The notes under the pieces: model-generated
What the model saw: only the letters and a program-made list of their open reading frames with translations
Databases searched by the model: none
Told to the model about the DNA's origin: nothing
Shown: piece by piece, positions 42,956 to 52,794 of the stretch
Numbering within the stretch: the first letter of the stretch is position 1
How the letters are laid out: each line of letters begins with the position of its first letter
Made by a program: the position numbers and the translations under genes
DNA from: Acidobacteriota bacterium
GTDB taxonomy: Bacteria > Acidobacteriota > Vicinamibacteria > Vicinamibacterales > SCN-69-37
Direction: 5' to 3'
NCBI GenBank assembly: GCA_016716905.1
Contig: JADJUS010000003.1
Location: 1 to 64,000 of the forward strand
Length of the DNA: 64,000 nt

Positions 42956-43365
42956 CGTTGTACCTCGATACCTCGGTCATCGTGAAGCTCTACATTCGTG
43001 AAGATGACTCAGACGACGTGGTGGATGCCGTTGCAGAGGCGACCGTTGTGGCCACCTCGTGGCTCGCGTATCCGGAAGGCTGCGCGGCGTTTGAACGGCG
43101 GCGGCGCGACAGGAGCGTCAGCCCTGCCGCGCTGAAGGCGGCCAGGCAGGCTTTTGAGGCCGATTGGACGTCGTGGATCGCGGTGGGCATCGACACCGAT
43201 CTCGTCCGCCACTCTGCGCGCCTTGCCGAGAAGTACGGCCTGCGCGCGGCCGATGCCGTGCACCTCGCCTCCTTCGAGCGCATTCTCGCCTCGGCTGAGG
43301 ATGACGATGTGCGGTTCATGTGTGCCGACGATCGCTTGAGCAAGGCCGCACGCAGCCTCGGCTGA
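42952..43365 (+). CDS. vapC: PIN-domain ribonuclease toxin (VapC)
   Basis: 137 residues from GTG 42952. TLYLDTSVIVKLYIREDDSD starts a PIN domain with the catalytic Asp. WLAYPEGCAAFERRRR and LRAADAVHLASFERILASAE carry the other acidic residues, and FMCADDRLSKAARSLG ends it, matching VapC. The toxin cleaves RNA; the antitoxin before it should neutralise it. Intact in frame, unlike the PIN gene at 357-771. Confidence 0.85.
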   Translation: MTLYLDTSVIVKLYIREDDSDDVVDAVAEATVVATSWLAYPEGCAAFERRRRDRSVSPAALKAARQAFEADWTSWIAVGIDTDLVRHSARLAEKYGLRAADAVHLASFERILASAEDDDVRFMCADDRLSKAARSLG

Positions 43366-43410
43366 GCCTTGCCGAAGCCCGGCCATCGTCATTGAGCATA
43401 AACTGACCAA

Positions 43411-45234
43411 ATGGCCAGTTCGGATCCTGCCAGGGCCCTTGTGGGGTGGCCGCGTGCCGGCCGGGCGCTTGCGGTCGCGCTCGTGCTGACCCTCGCCGCC
43501 GGCGCCGTCGATCTCCCTGGTCAATCGAAGCCGCCATCCACTCAGCCCGCCAAACGTTTCCGGACCCACACCGACACCTATCCAGCGCCCAGGTTCGAGT
43601 CGGTGGACGCGTGGAAGAGGCGCGCCTCGTACATTCGCGAACATGTGCTGGCGTCGGCCGGACTTTTGCCGATGCCCGAGCGAACCCCGCTGCGCGCGCA
43701 CGAGTTCGGCAAGGTGCAACACGACGATTATTCCGTGTCGAAGGTGTACTTCGAGAGCTTGCCGGGGTTCCTGGTCACCGGCAATGTCTATCGCCCCGCC
43801 GGCAAGGGGCCGTTCCCAGCGGTCCTCTCTGCGCATGGGCACTTTGAGGGCGGACGACTGGAGAACACGCCGCTCGTCTCCGGGCCGGGCCGTGCGATCA
43901 GTCTTGCCAGGCAGGGCTTCGTGGTGCTGGCCTCCGACACGATCGGCTTCACTGACAGCCGGCAGCTGACACATGACTTCGGCGGCCGGCTCGAAGCACT
44001 GTGGGGCTTGAGTCTTGGGGGGCTGCAGCTCTGGAACTCGATACGGGCTCTGGATTTTCTTGAGAGCCTGCCCGAAGTGCGGCGCGGCGCTATCGGCGCG
44101 GCCGGGGCCTCCGGGGGCGCGACCCAGGCGTTCCTGCTGGCGGCGGTTGATGACCGCGTGGCCGCCGTAGCGCCTGTGAACATGATTTCCCTCAGCGAGC
44201 AGGGGGGATGCGTGTGTGAGAACCCGCCGGGGCTGCGCCTCGATACGACCAACGTCGAGATTGCCGCGACAATCGCGCCGCGCCCGCTCCTCCTGGTGTC
44301 TGCGATTGGAGACTGGACATCCAACACCCTTGAAAGGGAGTACCCGGCCATCCGCACGCTGTACAACCTCTCGGGCGGCCAGAACCTCGTGCAGGCGGTG
44401 CGGTTTTACGCCGAGCACAACTTCAATCGCGACGCCCGCGAAACGGTGTACGCGTGGATGGCGCATTGGCTTCAGGGCGCCCCCGCCGGTGTGGTGCGAC
44501 TCGAGCGGCCATTCACCGTCGAGCCCCCGGGCGACCTTCTGGTGTTCCACGAACGTCCGCTGCCCGATGGCCTCCTGACCCCCTCAGAGCTGACCGCCGC
44601 GTGGATCGATGCCGCGCGCCGCCAGCTTGCTGTGACCTCTGCCGACGTTCGCGTTCGAGCGCTTCGGCACGCACTGGGCTACGGGTATGAAACAGCGGTC
44701 ACGGCGCCGCCTCGGCCGAAAGCCGGCGACAAGACCGTATTGCTGGCCGGCGTGAGTAGTGCGCTGACCGCCGCGGTGCGACGAGCCGGCTACACGGTCC
44801 GGTCCATCGCGTTTTCGCCGTTCGACGCCAAAGCCGCCGCAGAGACGCCGCACTTCGACACGTACAACCGGACGCAGGCCGCCGCTCGAGTCGCCGATAT
44901 GGTTGCCGCCATACGTGCGAATCCAGGCGCGCCTCTGATTGCGTCAGGTCACGCCGCGCTTGCCGGCCTGCTCGCTGTCGCCGTCGCGCCGGTGCCGCTG
45001 GCGGTGCTCGACGTTGACCGGTTCGATACGTCGAGTGATGCCGCGCTCCTTGAGCACCTCTACGTCCCCGGACTGCAGCGCGCGGGCGGGCTACAGACTG
45101 CAGCCACGGCGGCCGCCGGCCGCGTGCTCGTCCACGACGCAGGCACGGCCTTTCGGCTGAACGGAATAGACGTGCAGCCGGCCCCACTCACCCCCGCCGC
45201 CATCGTCAATCTCCTCCGCGCCAGACGGCCTTGA
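43411..45234 (+). CDS. Secreted alpha/beta-hydrolase (acetyl-xylan-esterase-like)
   Basis: A 607-residue protein with an export signal (GRALAVALVLTLAAGAVDL). The hydrolase core contains FPAVLSAHGHFEGG (oxyanion region), ASDTIGFTDSRQ and AIGAAGASGGATQAFLLAAV, in which Ser of GASGG is the nucleophile. RPLLLVSAIGDWTSN holds the acid Asp and AEHNFNRDARE the His. A second C-terminal domain (KAGDKTVLLAGVSSALTAAV) has a Rossmann-like pattern. Family relatives act on acetylated sugars or peptides outside the cell. Hairpin repeat copy 3 follows the stop. Confidence 0.8.
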   Translation: MASSDPARALVGWPRAGRALAVALVLTLAAGAVDLPGQSKPPSTQPAKRFRTHTDTYPAPRFESVDAWKRRASYIREHVLASAGLLPMPERTPLRAHEFGKVQHDDYSVSKVYFESLPGFLVTGNVYRPAGKGPFPAVLSAHGHFEGGRLENTPLVSGPGRAISLARQGFVVLASDTIGFTDSRQLTHDFGGRLEALWGLSLGGLQLWNSIRALDFLESLPEVRRGAIGAAGASGGATQAFLLAAVDDRVAAVAPVNMISLSEQGGCVCENPPGLRLDTTNVEIAATIAPRPLLLVSAIGDWTSNTLEREYPAIRTLYNLSGGQNLVQAVRFYAEHNFNRDARETVYAWMAHWLQGAPAGVVRLERPFTVEPPGDLLVFHERPLPDGLLTPSELTAAWIDAARRQLAVTSADVRVRALRHALGYGYETAVTAPPRPKAGDKTVLLAGVSSALTAAVRRAGYTVRSIAFSPFDAKAAAETPHFDTYNRTQAAARVADMVAAIRANPGAPLIASGHAALAGLLAVAVAPVPLAVLDVDRFDTSSDAALLEHLYVPGLQRAGGLQTAATAAAGRVLVHDAGTAFRLNGIDVQPAPLTPAAIVNLLRARRP

Positions 45235-45247
45235 GGTAGCCATCCTC

Positions 45248-45276
45248 GTAGCGCGGCCTGGGTCTCAAGGCCGCGG
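45248..45276. repeat. Dispersed hairpin repeat, copy 3
   Basis: CGCGGCCT (45252-45259) pairs with AGGCCGCG (45268-45275). It lies between the convergent stops at 45234 and 45286 and can act as a bidirectional terminator. It shares GTAGC and CTCAAGG with the other copies. Confidence 0.55.
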
Positions 45277-45285
45277 ACACCCGCG

Positions 45286-46086
45286 CTAGTGCGTGAGGCC
45301 GTAGATGATGGCGTTGACGCCCAGCTTGAACGCTTCGTTTGACTGCTCGATCGGCCGCAGCCCGCGGCCAGACCACTCCCAGAACTGCGAGATGTCGGTG
45401 TTGTAGTTCACGAACATCTGCATCCGCTTGCTCGGGTCATTGCCTTCAAACAGCCCGCGGAAGATCGGCCGGCCCGCGTTGTAGGCCTGCGGAAAGATGT
45501 CGAGCGATTCGATCGCAAAGAACTGGCTGAAGATCGGATGCGAGATATCGAGGTCGATGAACTTTCCCTGCGGCATCACGCGCTGCATGTTGTCGGCAAA
45601 CTGATCCCACCCGCGGCCACCGCGCCACTCGGCCGTCTTGAAGTCGTCCACGATGACGAAGCCGCCTTTGTCGAGGAACGCGCGCAGATTACGTCCTTCG
45701 ACGTCGGTCATCTGCCACCAACTCACTTCAATGAGATAGAGCACCGGGTAGTTGAAGATCTCGGGATCTTCGAGCGAAAGAGTATTGGTGCTTTGATGAC
45801 CGGTGACCGTCGTGAACGACTCGAGAATCTTCATCAGATTCTGTTCCGACGTGGGGTAGCCGTGTGACCACGCCGGCTGGCCGCGGTACCAATAGCCGCC
45901 GGGCAACGTCTCGTATGTGAGCCGGACGAACGCGAAGCGGCCGTCGTAGGGAATGTTGGTGGCGGTAGGCACTCGGCCCAGCGCCGAGTCGAGCGCGCCG
46001 AAACGGCCCCTCTGGGCGATCACCACCCCAGCCCCTGCCAGGCCGGCCAGCAGGAGGGCGATGCCGACGCCGACGCGCACCTTCAT
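45286..46086 (-). CDS. DUF4159-like secreted protein
   Basis: 266 residues, with N-terminal membrane segment (VGIALLLAGLAGAGVVIAQR). RFAFVRLTYETLPGGYWYRG, YPVLYLIEVSWWQMTDVEGR and LRAFLDKGGFVIVDDFKTAE are typical of DUF4159, and NYNTDISQFWEWSGRGLRPI follows. The fold resembles a glutamine amidotransferase-like domain, but no catalytic Cys is apparent. ATG 46086 is used. It is divergent from the next gene by 26 bp. Confidence 0.75.
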   Translation of the reverse strand: MKVRVGVGIALLLAGLAGAGVVIAQRGRFGALDSALGRVPTATNIPYDGRFAFVRLTYETLPGGYWYRGQPAWSHGYPTSEQNLMKILESFTTVTGHQSTNTLSLEDPEIFNYPVLYLIEVSWWQMTDVEGRNLRAFLDKGGFVIVDDFKTAEWRGGRGWDQFADNMQRVMPQGKFIDLDISHPIFSQFFAIESLDIFPQAYNAGRPIFRGLFEGNDPSKRMQMFVNYNTDISQFWEWSGRGLRPIEQSNEAFKLGVNAIIYGLTH

Positions 46087-46112
46087 GAAAGAAAGCATAG
46101 TGTATCGGAAGG

Positions 46113-47780
46113 ATGTTCCGCGGACTGGCCCTCGCACTCATCTTCCTGCTGACCCCGCACACCGGCGTGGTCCAGGTGGCCAGTGTCCTCCGCATCACGG
46201 TCATCGTCGTCGACAGCACTGGGCGCGCGACGCCGGTGCCGCGCCATGCGCTGCTCATCAGCGAAAACCCCGCGAGCGCTCCGCCGCGGCGGATCCTGAC
46301 GTCGCTTGAAGGCGCCGCCGAGATTCGACTTGCGCCGGGTAACTACACGGTGGAGTCGGACCGCCCCGTGGCGCTTGATGGCAAGGCCTACCAGTGGACG
46401 ATGGTCGTGGACGTGGTGGGCGGCCGCGACGCGGTGCTCGAGTTGACGGGTGAGAACGCCGATGTGGGGCCCATCACGGATGCGGCAAATTCGACGGCGG
46501 CCGCACCAGATGCAGATCCATCCTCGCTGCTCGCCACGTGGAAGGACAGCGTCGTGGCCATCTGGACCGCCACAGCCCACGGGTCGGGACTCCTCATCGA
46601 TGCACAAGGACTCGTACTCGCCGACCAGAACGTGATCGGCACGGCGGCGTCAGTGGAAGTGCAATTGTCGGCGAGCGTGAAGGTGGCCGGCGTCGTTGTC
46701 GCATCAGATGCCGTGCGTGGGATTGCGATCGTCAGAATCAACCCGTCAGTGGCGGCGTCGGCGAAGACCCAACCGCTCGCGTGTGAGACGACGGCCGGGC
46801 CTGTCGTGGTGGTGGGTGACGACATCACCGCGATCGAGGCGCCGCTTGACCGGTTGCGGGGAAGCAGGAGCGGATCGATCGACGTCATCCTCCCGAATGT
46901 CATCGACTCCAGCCTTCGCGCGAGTGTCGGCGGCAGCGGCGCACCAGTGTTTGGGCCCGCGGGCCAGTTCATCGGACTCACCACACTGGTTCCCGAGCGC
47001 GACGGCGAACGGTCCGACCGCACCCGGATTGTACGGGTGGGCCGATTGTGTGAGGTCGTCGGGTCGGCGGCAGAGAAAATCACAGCCACCCCGCCGCCTT
47101 CGGCCGCGCAATTACCCGTGGAGTCGCTCCGGCCGTTCCCGCCCGTTCCAGCCGGTGCTGCTCCGCAGAGCGGCGCAGGCCGGCCGACTCCGTATCAACT
47201 GGCGACGTCGGACTTCGATGTTGAGTTCATCACGCCGGTGCAGGTCAGGGCTTCCCAGGCCGCCCAGGCTACCGGGGTTCGACAATTCGGCTTTGGCAAC
47301 TGGTCCAGGTACGTTGAGGAAGTGCCGCCGGTGTTGCTGATTCGTGTCACGCCAAGGTTCGTCGAGAGTTTCTGGGCGAGAGTCGCGCGTGGCGCGGTGA
47401 TGACCCAGGGCGTCTCACTGCCGCCGCTCAAACGCCCCAAATCCAATTTTGAACGGATGCGCGCGATGTGTGGTGACGCCGAGGTGGTGCCTGTGCACCC
47501 TTTCACACTCGAGCATCGACTGACCGACAAGGACACCATCGTTGAAGGCCTCTATGCGTTTGATCCCGAGGCACTGACACCTACGTGCAAGACCGTCACG
47601 CTCCAGGTGTTCTCGGAAAAAGAGCCTCGGAATGCGGACACGCTCGTCGTGGACGCCAAGGTGATTCAACAAATCTGGCAGGACTTCGCGCCTCACCGGG
47701 TTACTCCGGGCCTGGCCGCAGGACCGGCCGGATCGTCATCACGTCCCGCTCAAACAGCGACGGCTGCTCGGGGTCGCTGA
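46113..47780 (+). CDS. Secreted trypsin-like protein with lost catalytic residues
   Basis: 555 residues with signal peptide (FRGLALALIFLLTPHTGVVQ). A carboxypeptidase-like beta domain follows. The trypsin-like region shows HGSGLLIDAQGLVLADQNVI where active HtrA-like proteins have TNAHV, so His is Asn. RGIAIVRIN replaces the DLAVLKV Asp region, and SVGGSGAPVFGPAGQFIGLT retains a GxSGAP-like Ser loop. Two of three triad residues look absent. The C-terminal half is unassigned. It ends by an 80-bp overlap with the convergent polymerase gene. Confidence 0.6.
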   Translation: MFRGLALALIFLLTPHTGVVQVASVLRITVIVVDSTGRATPVPRHALLISENPASAPPRRILTSLEGAAEIRLAPGNYTVESDRPVALDGKAYQWTMVVDVVGGRDAVLELTGENADVGPITDAANSTAAAPDADPSSLLATWKDSVVAIWTATAHGSGLLIDAQGLVLADQNVIGTAASVEVQLSASVKVAGVVVASDAVRGIAIVRINPSVAASAKTQPLACETTAGPVVVVGDDITAIEAPLDRLRGSRSGSIDVILPNVIDSSLRASVGGSGAPVFGPAGQFIGLTTLVPERDGERSDRTRIVRVGRLCEVVGSAAEKITATPPPSAAQLPVESLRPFPPVPAGAAPQSGAGRPTPYQLATSDFDVEFITPVQVRASQAAQATGVRQFGFGNWSRYVEEVPPVLLIRVTPRFVESFWARVARGAVMTQGVSLPPLKRPKSNFERMRAMCGDAEVVPVHPFTLEHRLTDKDTIVEGLYAFDPEALTPTCKTVTLQVFSEKEPRNADTLVVDAKVIQQIWQDFAPHRVTPGLAAGPAGSSSRPAQTATAARGR

Positions 47781-50060
47781 AGACCGCTGCGTGGTCGTCT
47801 GCCCCGAACGCACGCTCAAGCCGTGAGGCAAAGTTGTCGGTGAGGACGCGGACGTAGTGCGCGGCGTCGTAGTCGTGCGTGTCGATCCACACAGACGTCG
47901 CATACGCGTCCTCATCACGTTCCGGCACAAGCGCGCCGGTGCCTCGTGACGTCCTGTACACCCGTACGCGTTCGCCGACTCCCCACGTCGTGCGCCCGGA
48001 CGCGAGGACCGCTTCATAAGACAGTTCACGCCGGGTTGCGCGGACGGCCTCGTACTCTTCAGGCGATTTCGTGAGACGCACTCGAGACGACACGTCATAC
48101 GTCGCCATCGTCCGTCTGCGGAGGGCAAAGACGCTGTGGAGGTAGGCCTGTCTGACGCCCGGCACATCTTCGGTCAGCAGGCACCGAATCGCGCGGCGCA
48201 GAAACGCCTCGCCAAACGGTTCCGCGCGGCTTGAACGAAAGGCCACACCACGCAGGGTGAGACGGTCGTCGTACGAGAGCAGGGCGTAGTTCTTCGGCTC
48301 GTGCGACAGCATCGCGGCATAGCGGCCTTCGAACTCCAGGTGCACAAGCGGTGGCAGCAGTGCCGCCACTTCGGACACCACCCGGCGTTCGTCGCTTTCT
48401 GTCCAGGTGTCGCCGACTGAAAAATACACACCGTCTGTGTCAGCCTCAAGCAACTGGACTCCGCGAGCAGCCAGCTCACGGCAAATCAGCGCAAGCGTTT
48501 CCCGGCCCCGTCTGGTGACTTCGTTTGCCGCGTTGACGTCGGCAAATCGCGTCAGGCCCCCACCAGCCGCGAGATAGCCGTAGGCCGAGTTGACCACCAA
48601 CTTGATGGCCGCCGACATCGCTTCGTGGGAATGGCGCTCCGCCGAACCCGGCGGCGCGGCCTTTCCTGCCGCCTTCGCAGCCAGGCGGCGCTCGACCAGG
48701 CGATCGACGATGGTGAGGAGGACGCCGAGGCGGTCGCGTGATGGCCCGATCCGGAAGGCACGCATGAGGGACGGGTACAGGCTGGCGACGTCGGCTTTGA
48801 CCACGCGCTGGGCCACGCCGCTGGCAAAGAGGTGCAGGGCCGCGCCGGTGTGCTCGGTGCCATCACCGGGGCGATGGGCCGGCAGGGCCGCGTTGGCGCG
48901 CACGTACGCACGCACAATGAGAGGGTCGATGATGCCGGTGGCGGCCCCTGCGTCGGCGAGTCTCTCGTATCGTCGTGGCGCCATCTTCGCGAGCGCGAAT
49001 GCGGCGCCTCCGAGGATGCGCGCGATGGCGGCGGCCTCCTCGACGTCTGCGGCCGCGTAGCGACGGACGCGGGCGGGATCGGTCCGAAAGACGTTGAAGA
49101 TCTGATCGCCTCGGATCAACTCGCGATCGGGCCCCGCCACACCCAGGTGCCTTGCCACGGCCTTGAGGCCGTGCCCGGGCAACTCACGCACCGCGAAGTC
49201 ATAAGCGCGAACAGCATCGAGCGTGTCGATCAGCTCACGGCCCGGTGCCACGAACCGCACGCGCCGCGCACTGCCTTCGTCATCACGCACGCCGCGACGA
49301 GCCGCCCGGCGACGAAGGGAGGCACCCGGCACTCTGCCCAGTTGCAGCTGGAGGCCGAGCGTTCGAGCGCGCCGTTCCAGGAACGGCAGATCGAATCCGT
49401 GCAGGTTGTGATTCTCGATGACGTCCGGATCGGCTTCCGCAAGCACAGCCGCCAGTCTGCGGAGCAACTCCCTTTCTGCCCGGTCGTCGTCGCCGTCGGC
49501 TTCCAGCATGTGCACGCGGCCTTCGGGGTCACGCACGGCGATCATGAACACCCGGCTTCGCCTCGGGTCAAGACCGGTGGTTTCAATGTCGAACTGAAGG
49601 CGCCGCAGGTCGTCGAAGGCGAGACCACCGAAATACGTTCGGCCACTTGCGACCAGTGCTGCTCCTCGGGCGAGAGATTCAGGATGGGCGTCTTGTCCAG
49701 GTCTCCGATGTGAGACACCGCGCGACCGAACCTGGCGGAGGCCGCAGCCAGAAGGGCATGGGTCAACGTACGGCCGTCATCGGCGCTGACGTGGAAGCGA
49801 AGCGCGCCCGGACCTTCGAGCTCGTGCCAGCTGACATTGGCTTCAAGCAGGTGATCGATGCTGTCCACCAGCACCCAGGGCCGATACCGGACCTGCTCAC
49901 TATGCAGACTTCCACGTTCGCGCCGCCACACCCAGGCGCGACCGCTGCCGTCGGCCCAAACCGAGACGATGCCCGGAGTCTGGTCCCAGCCCCAGAGCCA
50001 CTCGTCGTTTATTGCTGATGACTTTGCAGCCACGTCAGAAGCTTCTTCAACGGCCAGCAA
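47701..50060 (-). CDS. Family B DNA polymerase (frameshifted)
   Basis: The first ~145 residues (RPWVLVDSIDHLLEANVSWH) are an N-terminal domain. A frame change near 49645 leads to RLQFDIETTGLDP, the exonuclease I motif. Then VIENHNLHGFDLPFLERRAR is exonuclease II, and the polymerase motifs follow: A (KADVASLYPSLMRAFRIG), B (KLVVNSAYGYLAAGG) and C (LLEADTDGVYFSVG). Length (~785 residues) fits DNA polymerase II-like enzymes. The N-terminus is uncertain (ATG 50060 or GTG 50033), overlapping the PHP gene's end. Family B enzymes in such bacteria act in lesion bypass or repair. Confidence 0.85.
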
Positions 50061-51088
50061 TTGATGACGCGCGCGGGTGGCACACCAGCGAGCCGTGCGT
50101 GCGCCAGCGCGATGTCCGAGAAGACGAGTTCTTCCGTGGCATGCGCATCACTGTCTATCGCGAACACGCAGCCGGCGTCGAGCGCCTGGCACACGAGCGC
50201 GTAGCCGAGATCCTGCCGGGACGGATCGCCGTCGAGTTCAATGGCCACGTTCCGGCGGGCGGCCTCCTTGAACACGCGACTCCAGCGGACGTTGAGGCCC
50301 GCGCGTTTGCCGAACTTGCGCCCGCTCGGGTGGGCCAGCACGTGCACGCCTGGCGTATTGACCGTCGCGAGCACGCGGTCGGTCTGGTCGCCCGGCTCAT
50401 CCAGCCGTGAATGCGGCGCGGCTAGCACGATGTCGCAACGCTGCATCTCATCGGCGCTCACATCGAGCCGTCCGTCAGCCAGAATGTTGGCTTCGATTCC
50501 TTTGAGCACGCGCATCTTGCCGTCGAGCGAGTCGTTGAGGGCGTCGATCTCGCGGTGCTGTGCCTTCATAGACTCGGCCGACAGGCCTCGCGCAATGGTC
50601 AGGCCGCGCGCGTGGTCTGTGACGGCGAAATGGGTGTAGCCGCGTTCGGAACAGCCAAACGCCATTTCAGCGATGGTCTGTGCGCCGTCGCTCCACTGTG
50701 AGTGCATCTGGAAATCGGCCCGGTAGTGTTTCCGTCCGATCACTCCAGGCGCCGCCTGAACCAGCACCTGACGGGCGACCGCCATGCTCATGAATCCTTC
50801 GCGAAGCGTGTGTCGTCGCGCGATGTCCGTGCTTCGCCCACTCGCCGCCAGGGCCTTCGTGACCGTCGCCGATCCACCTGAAGCCAGTGCTTCATTGACG
50901 ACGCGCAGTGCGGACTTTCCCATGTGGGGAAACGCCGCGATGTCGGCTGCAGACATGTCTGGGAGCGGCGACGGCATCAAGGCGGCGCTGCGTGCGGAGC
51001 GCTCATACGCACGCCTGGCGTACACCGACGACTGGATCGCGGCCATGTCGTCCAGCAGGCCGCCGACCAGCATGTTGAAATCAGTCAC
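50009..51088 (-). CDS. PHP-domain phosphoesterase with helix-hairpin-helix region (PolX-like C-terminal half)
   Basis: From GTG 51088 (or ATG 51073) about 359 residues. The N-terminal helices MSAADIAAFPHMGKSALRVV suggest helix-hairpin-helix motifs. The PHP domain has DFQMHSQWSDGAQTIAEMAF (HxH-like and metal residues), YTHFAVTDHARGLTIARGLS, CDIVLAAPHSRLDEP and FAIDSDAHATEELVF. This matches the PHP half of PolX, without the polymerase half. It overlaps the polymerase gene, so the two are co-transcribed and likely cooperate in DNA repair. Confidence 0.8.
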   Translation of the reverse strand: MTDFNMLVGGLLDDMAAIQSSVYARRAYERSARSAALMPSPLPDMSAADIAAFPHMGKSALRVVNEALASGGSATVTKALAASGRSTDIARRHTLREGFMSMAVARQVLVQAAPGVIGRKHYRADFQMHSQWSDGAQTIAEMAFGCSERGYTHFAVTDHARGLTIARGLSAESMKAQHREIDALNDSLDGKMRVLKGIEANILADGRLDVSADEMQRCDIVLAAPHSRLDEPGDQTDRVLATVNTPGVHVLAHPSGRKFGKRAGLNVRWSRVFKEAARRNVAIELDGDPSRQDLGYALVCQALDAGCVFAIDSDAHATEELVFSDIALAHARLAGVPPARVINCWPLKKLLTWLQSHQQ

Positions 51089-51158
51089 CACGTTCCGTTG
51101 GCACCAAGCGCAGCCTAACACGGCCCCAGGGCTACAGGCGGCGTGGCCCCGCGCCGAA

Positions 51159-52794
51159 ATGATTGACGTGCGTTTTCCCCGATCAGGCGCCGTGGCGCTC
51201 ACACTGGCCGCTCTGGGGCTGTATTTCCTGCGCGTCGATGACATCGCCGGCCTCATTGGCGACGATGCGTGGTACATGGTGTTGGCCAAGGCCATTTCGG
51301 AAGGGGCAGGCCCGCGGCTCATCAGTTCGGCGGGCACCGAGTTTCTTTCGAACGTATACCCCCCGGGTTTCCCGGCGATTCTCTCGCTGGTCTTCCTCAT
51401 CAGCCCGCAGTTTCCCGATAACGTCGTGCTGCTCAAAGGAATCTCAATCGCCGCGATGATCGGCGCCGGGGCACTCACGTGCCCGCTACGTCGTGCAGCA
51501 CCGTTCGTTGCCGCCCTCGCTGGCGATGGCCATCACGGTGGCAACCGTCGCCACACCGGCACTCGTGTTTCTGGCCACGTCGACAATGATGTCGGAGGCG
51601 GTGTTCCTGTTCATTCAACTGCTGGCCGTCCTGCTCATCGAGCGTACGGCGCGGTTGGCCGAGGCTCGATCATCGCGAGGGATGGCCGTGTTGGCCGGTG
51701 TGCTCGCGGCTGCGGCGTTTCTGACGCGCACGGCTGGCGTGACGGTGGCGGCGGCCGGAGTGCTCTACCTCGCGCGAGAGCGGCGGTGGCGGTCTGTCGC
51801 CATCTTCGGTGCGACGGCGGCGATCTGCGTGATGCCCTGGCTGCTGTACGCGCGTGCGCATGCGCCGACGCGAGCCGAACTCGTCGACCACGGCGGGTTG
51901 ATGGCGGTGGCCTACGCAGACCAGTTCTGGACCACCGAAGCCGGCACCGTCACTGCCCGGCCGGCCGGCGTCGAAATGCTGCCGGGCCGCGTCGTGGACA
52001 ATGTCACGAACATTGCCATCCGTGACGTGGGCGGCATATTTGTTCCGCTGTTGTTCCGCACATCCGGCGAGAGCGGGCTCGAGGTCATTGGACTTGGGCC
52101 GCCGCAGGACGTGGGCGCGCCCAGTATGGGTTCGGCGCTCGGCACCAAAGTCGTTTCCCTGGCGCTCAGCATGCTTGTTGTCCTGGGCTTCGTCGCCGCG
52201 TGCCGCCGGCGTGTGACAGTGGCCGAACCGCTGGTAGTGCTGGCGCTCGGCATGATCGTGTTGTGGCCGTTCTGGACGTTCCGATTCGTGCTGCCGCTGG
52301 TGCCGTTCCTGTTTGTGTACCTGGTGCTCGGTGCTGAAACTGTTGCGGGCTGGCTGGGCCGGCTTCGTCAGGGCGGAGTCGCGCCGTACGCGGTTGCACG
52401 AATCCTCCTGATGGTCATCATCGGGCTGCACGCCCTGGACCACGCGCAGTACATCGCACAGGCCTACGGTAACCCGCGCGGCGGCTCATGGAAGTCGCAG
52501 GCCGACGACATTAACCAGGTTCTGGATTGGGTCCGACAACATCCCGAGCCTGTAGGGGCGGTTGCGGCGGACAATCCGGCGTTGGTGTATCTGCACACCG
52601 GCCGCCGCACCGTGGCCATCAACAGCTTCGATGACAAGTGGAGCCGATGGCAGCGCATGGGCGTCCGTTACGTGGTCTCGCTCGTTGATGGCGAGCCGCT
52701 GCTCGATGCCCGCGCCGAGCTCCGCTTCAAGCTCCAGGACAAGAATGTCTGGGTCTACGAGCTTCTGCCCGGGCCCCCGCCGCTCAATCAGTAG
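51159..52794 (+). CDS. Membrane glycosyltransferase, GT39/ArnT-like (frameshifted)
   Basis: About 545 residues with ten or more membrane segments. The motif LIGDDAWYMVLAKAISEG, with an Asp in the first loop, is the signature of GT39/ArnT-type enzymes that use lipid-linked sugars. FPAILSLVFLISPQFPDNVV precedes a frame change near 51474. The second part reads VVQHRSLPPSLAM then ATPALVFLATSTMMSEAVFL. The last 100 residues form a soluble C-terminal domain (RTVAINSFDDKWSRWQRMGV). It is convergent with a paralog at 52784-54322, sharing 11 bp at the ends. Confidence 0.8.

Noticed and set aside
43009..44550. 513-codon minus-strand open frame opposite the esterase and VapC genes
   Set aside because: It is a shadow frame caused by GC-rich third positions; the plus-strand genes have signal peptides and catalytic motifs.
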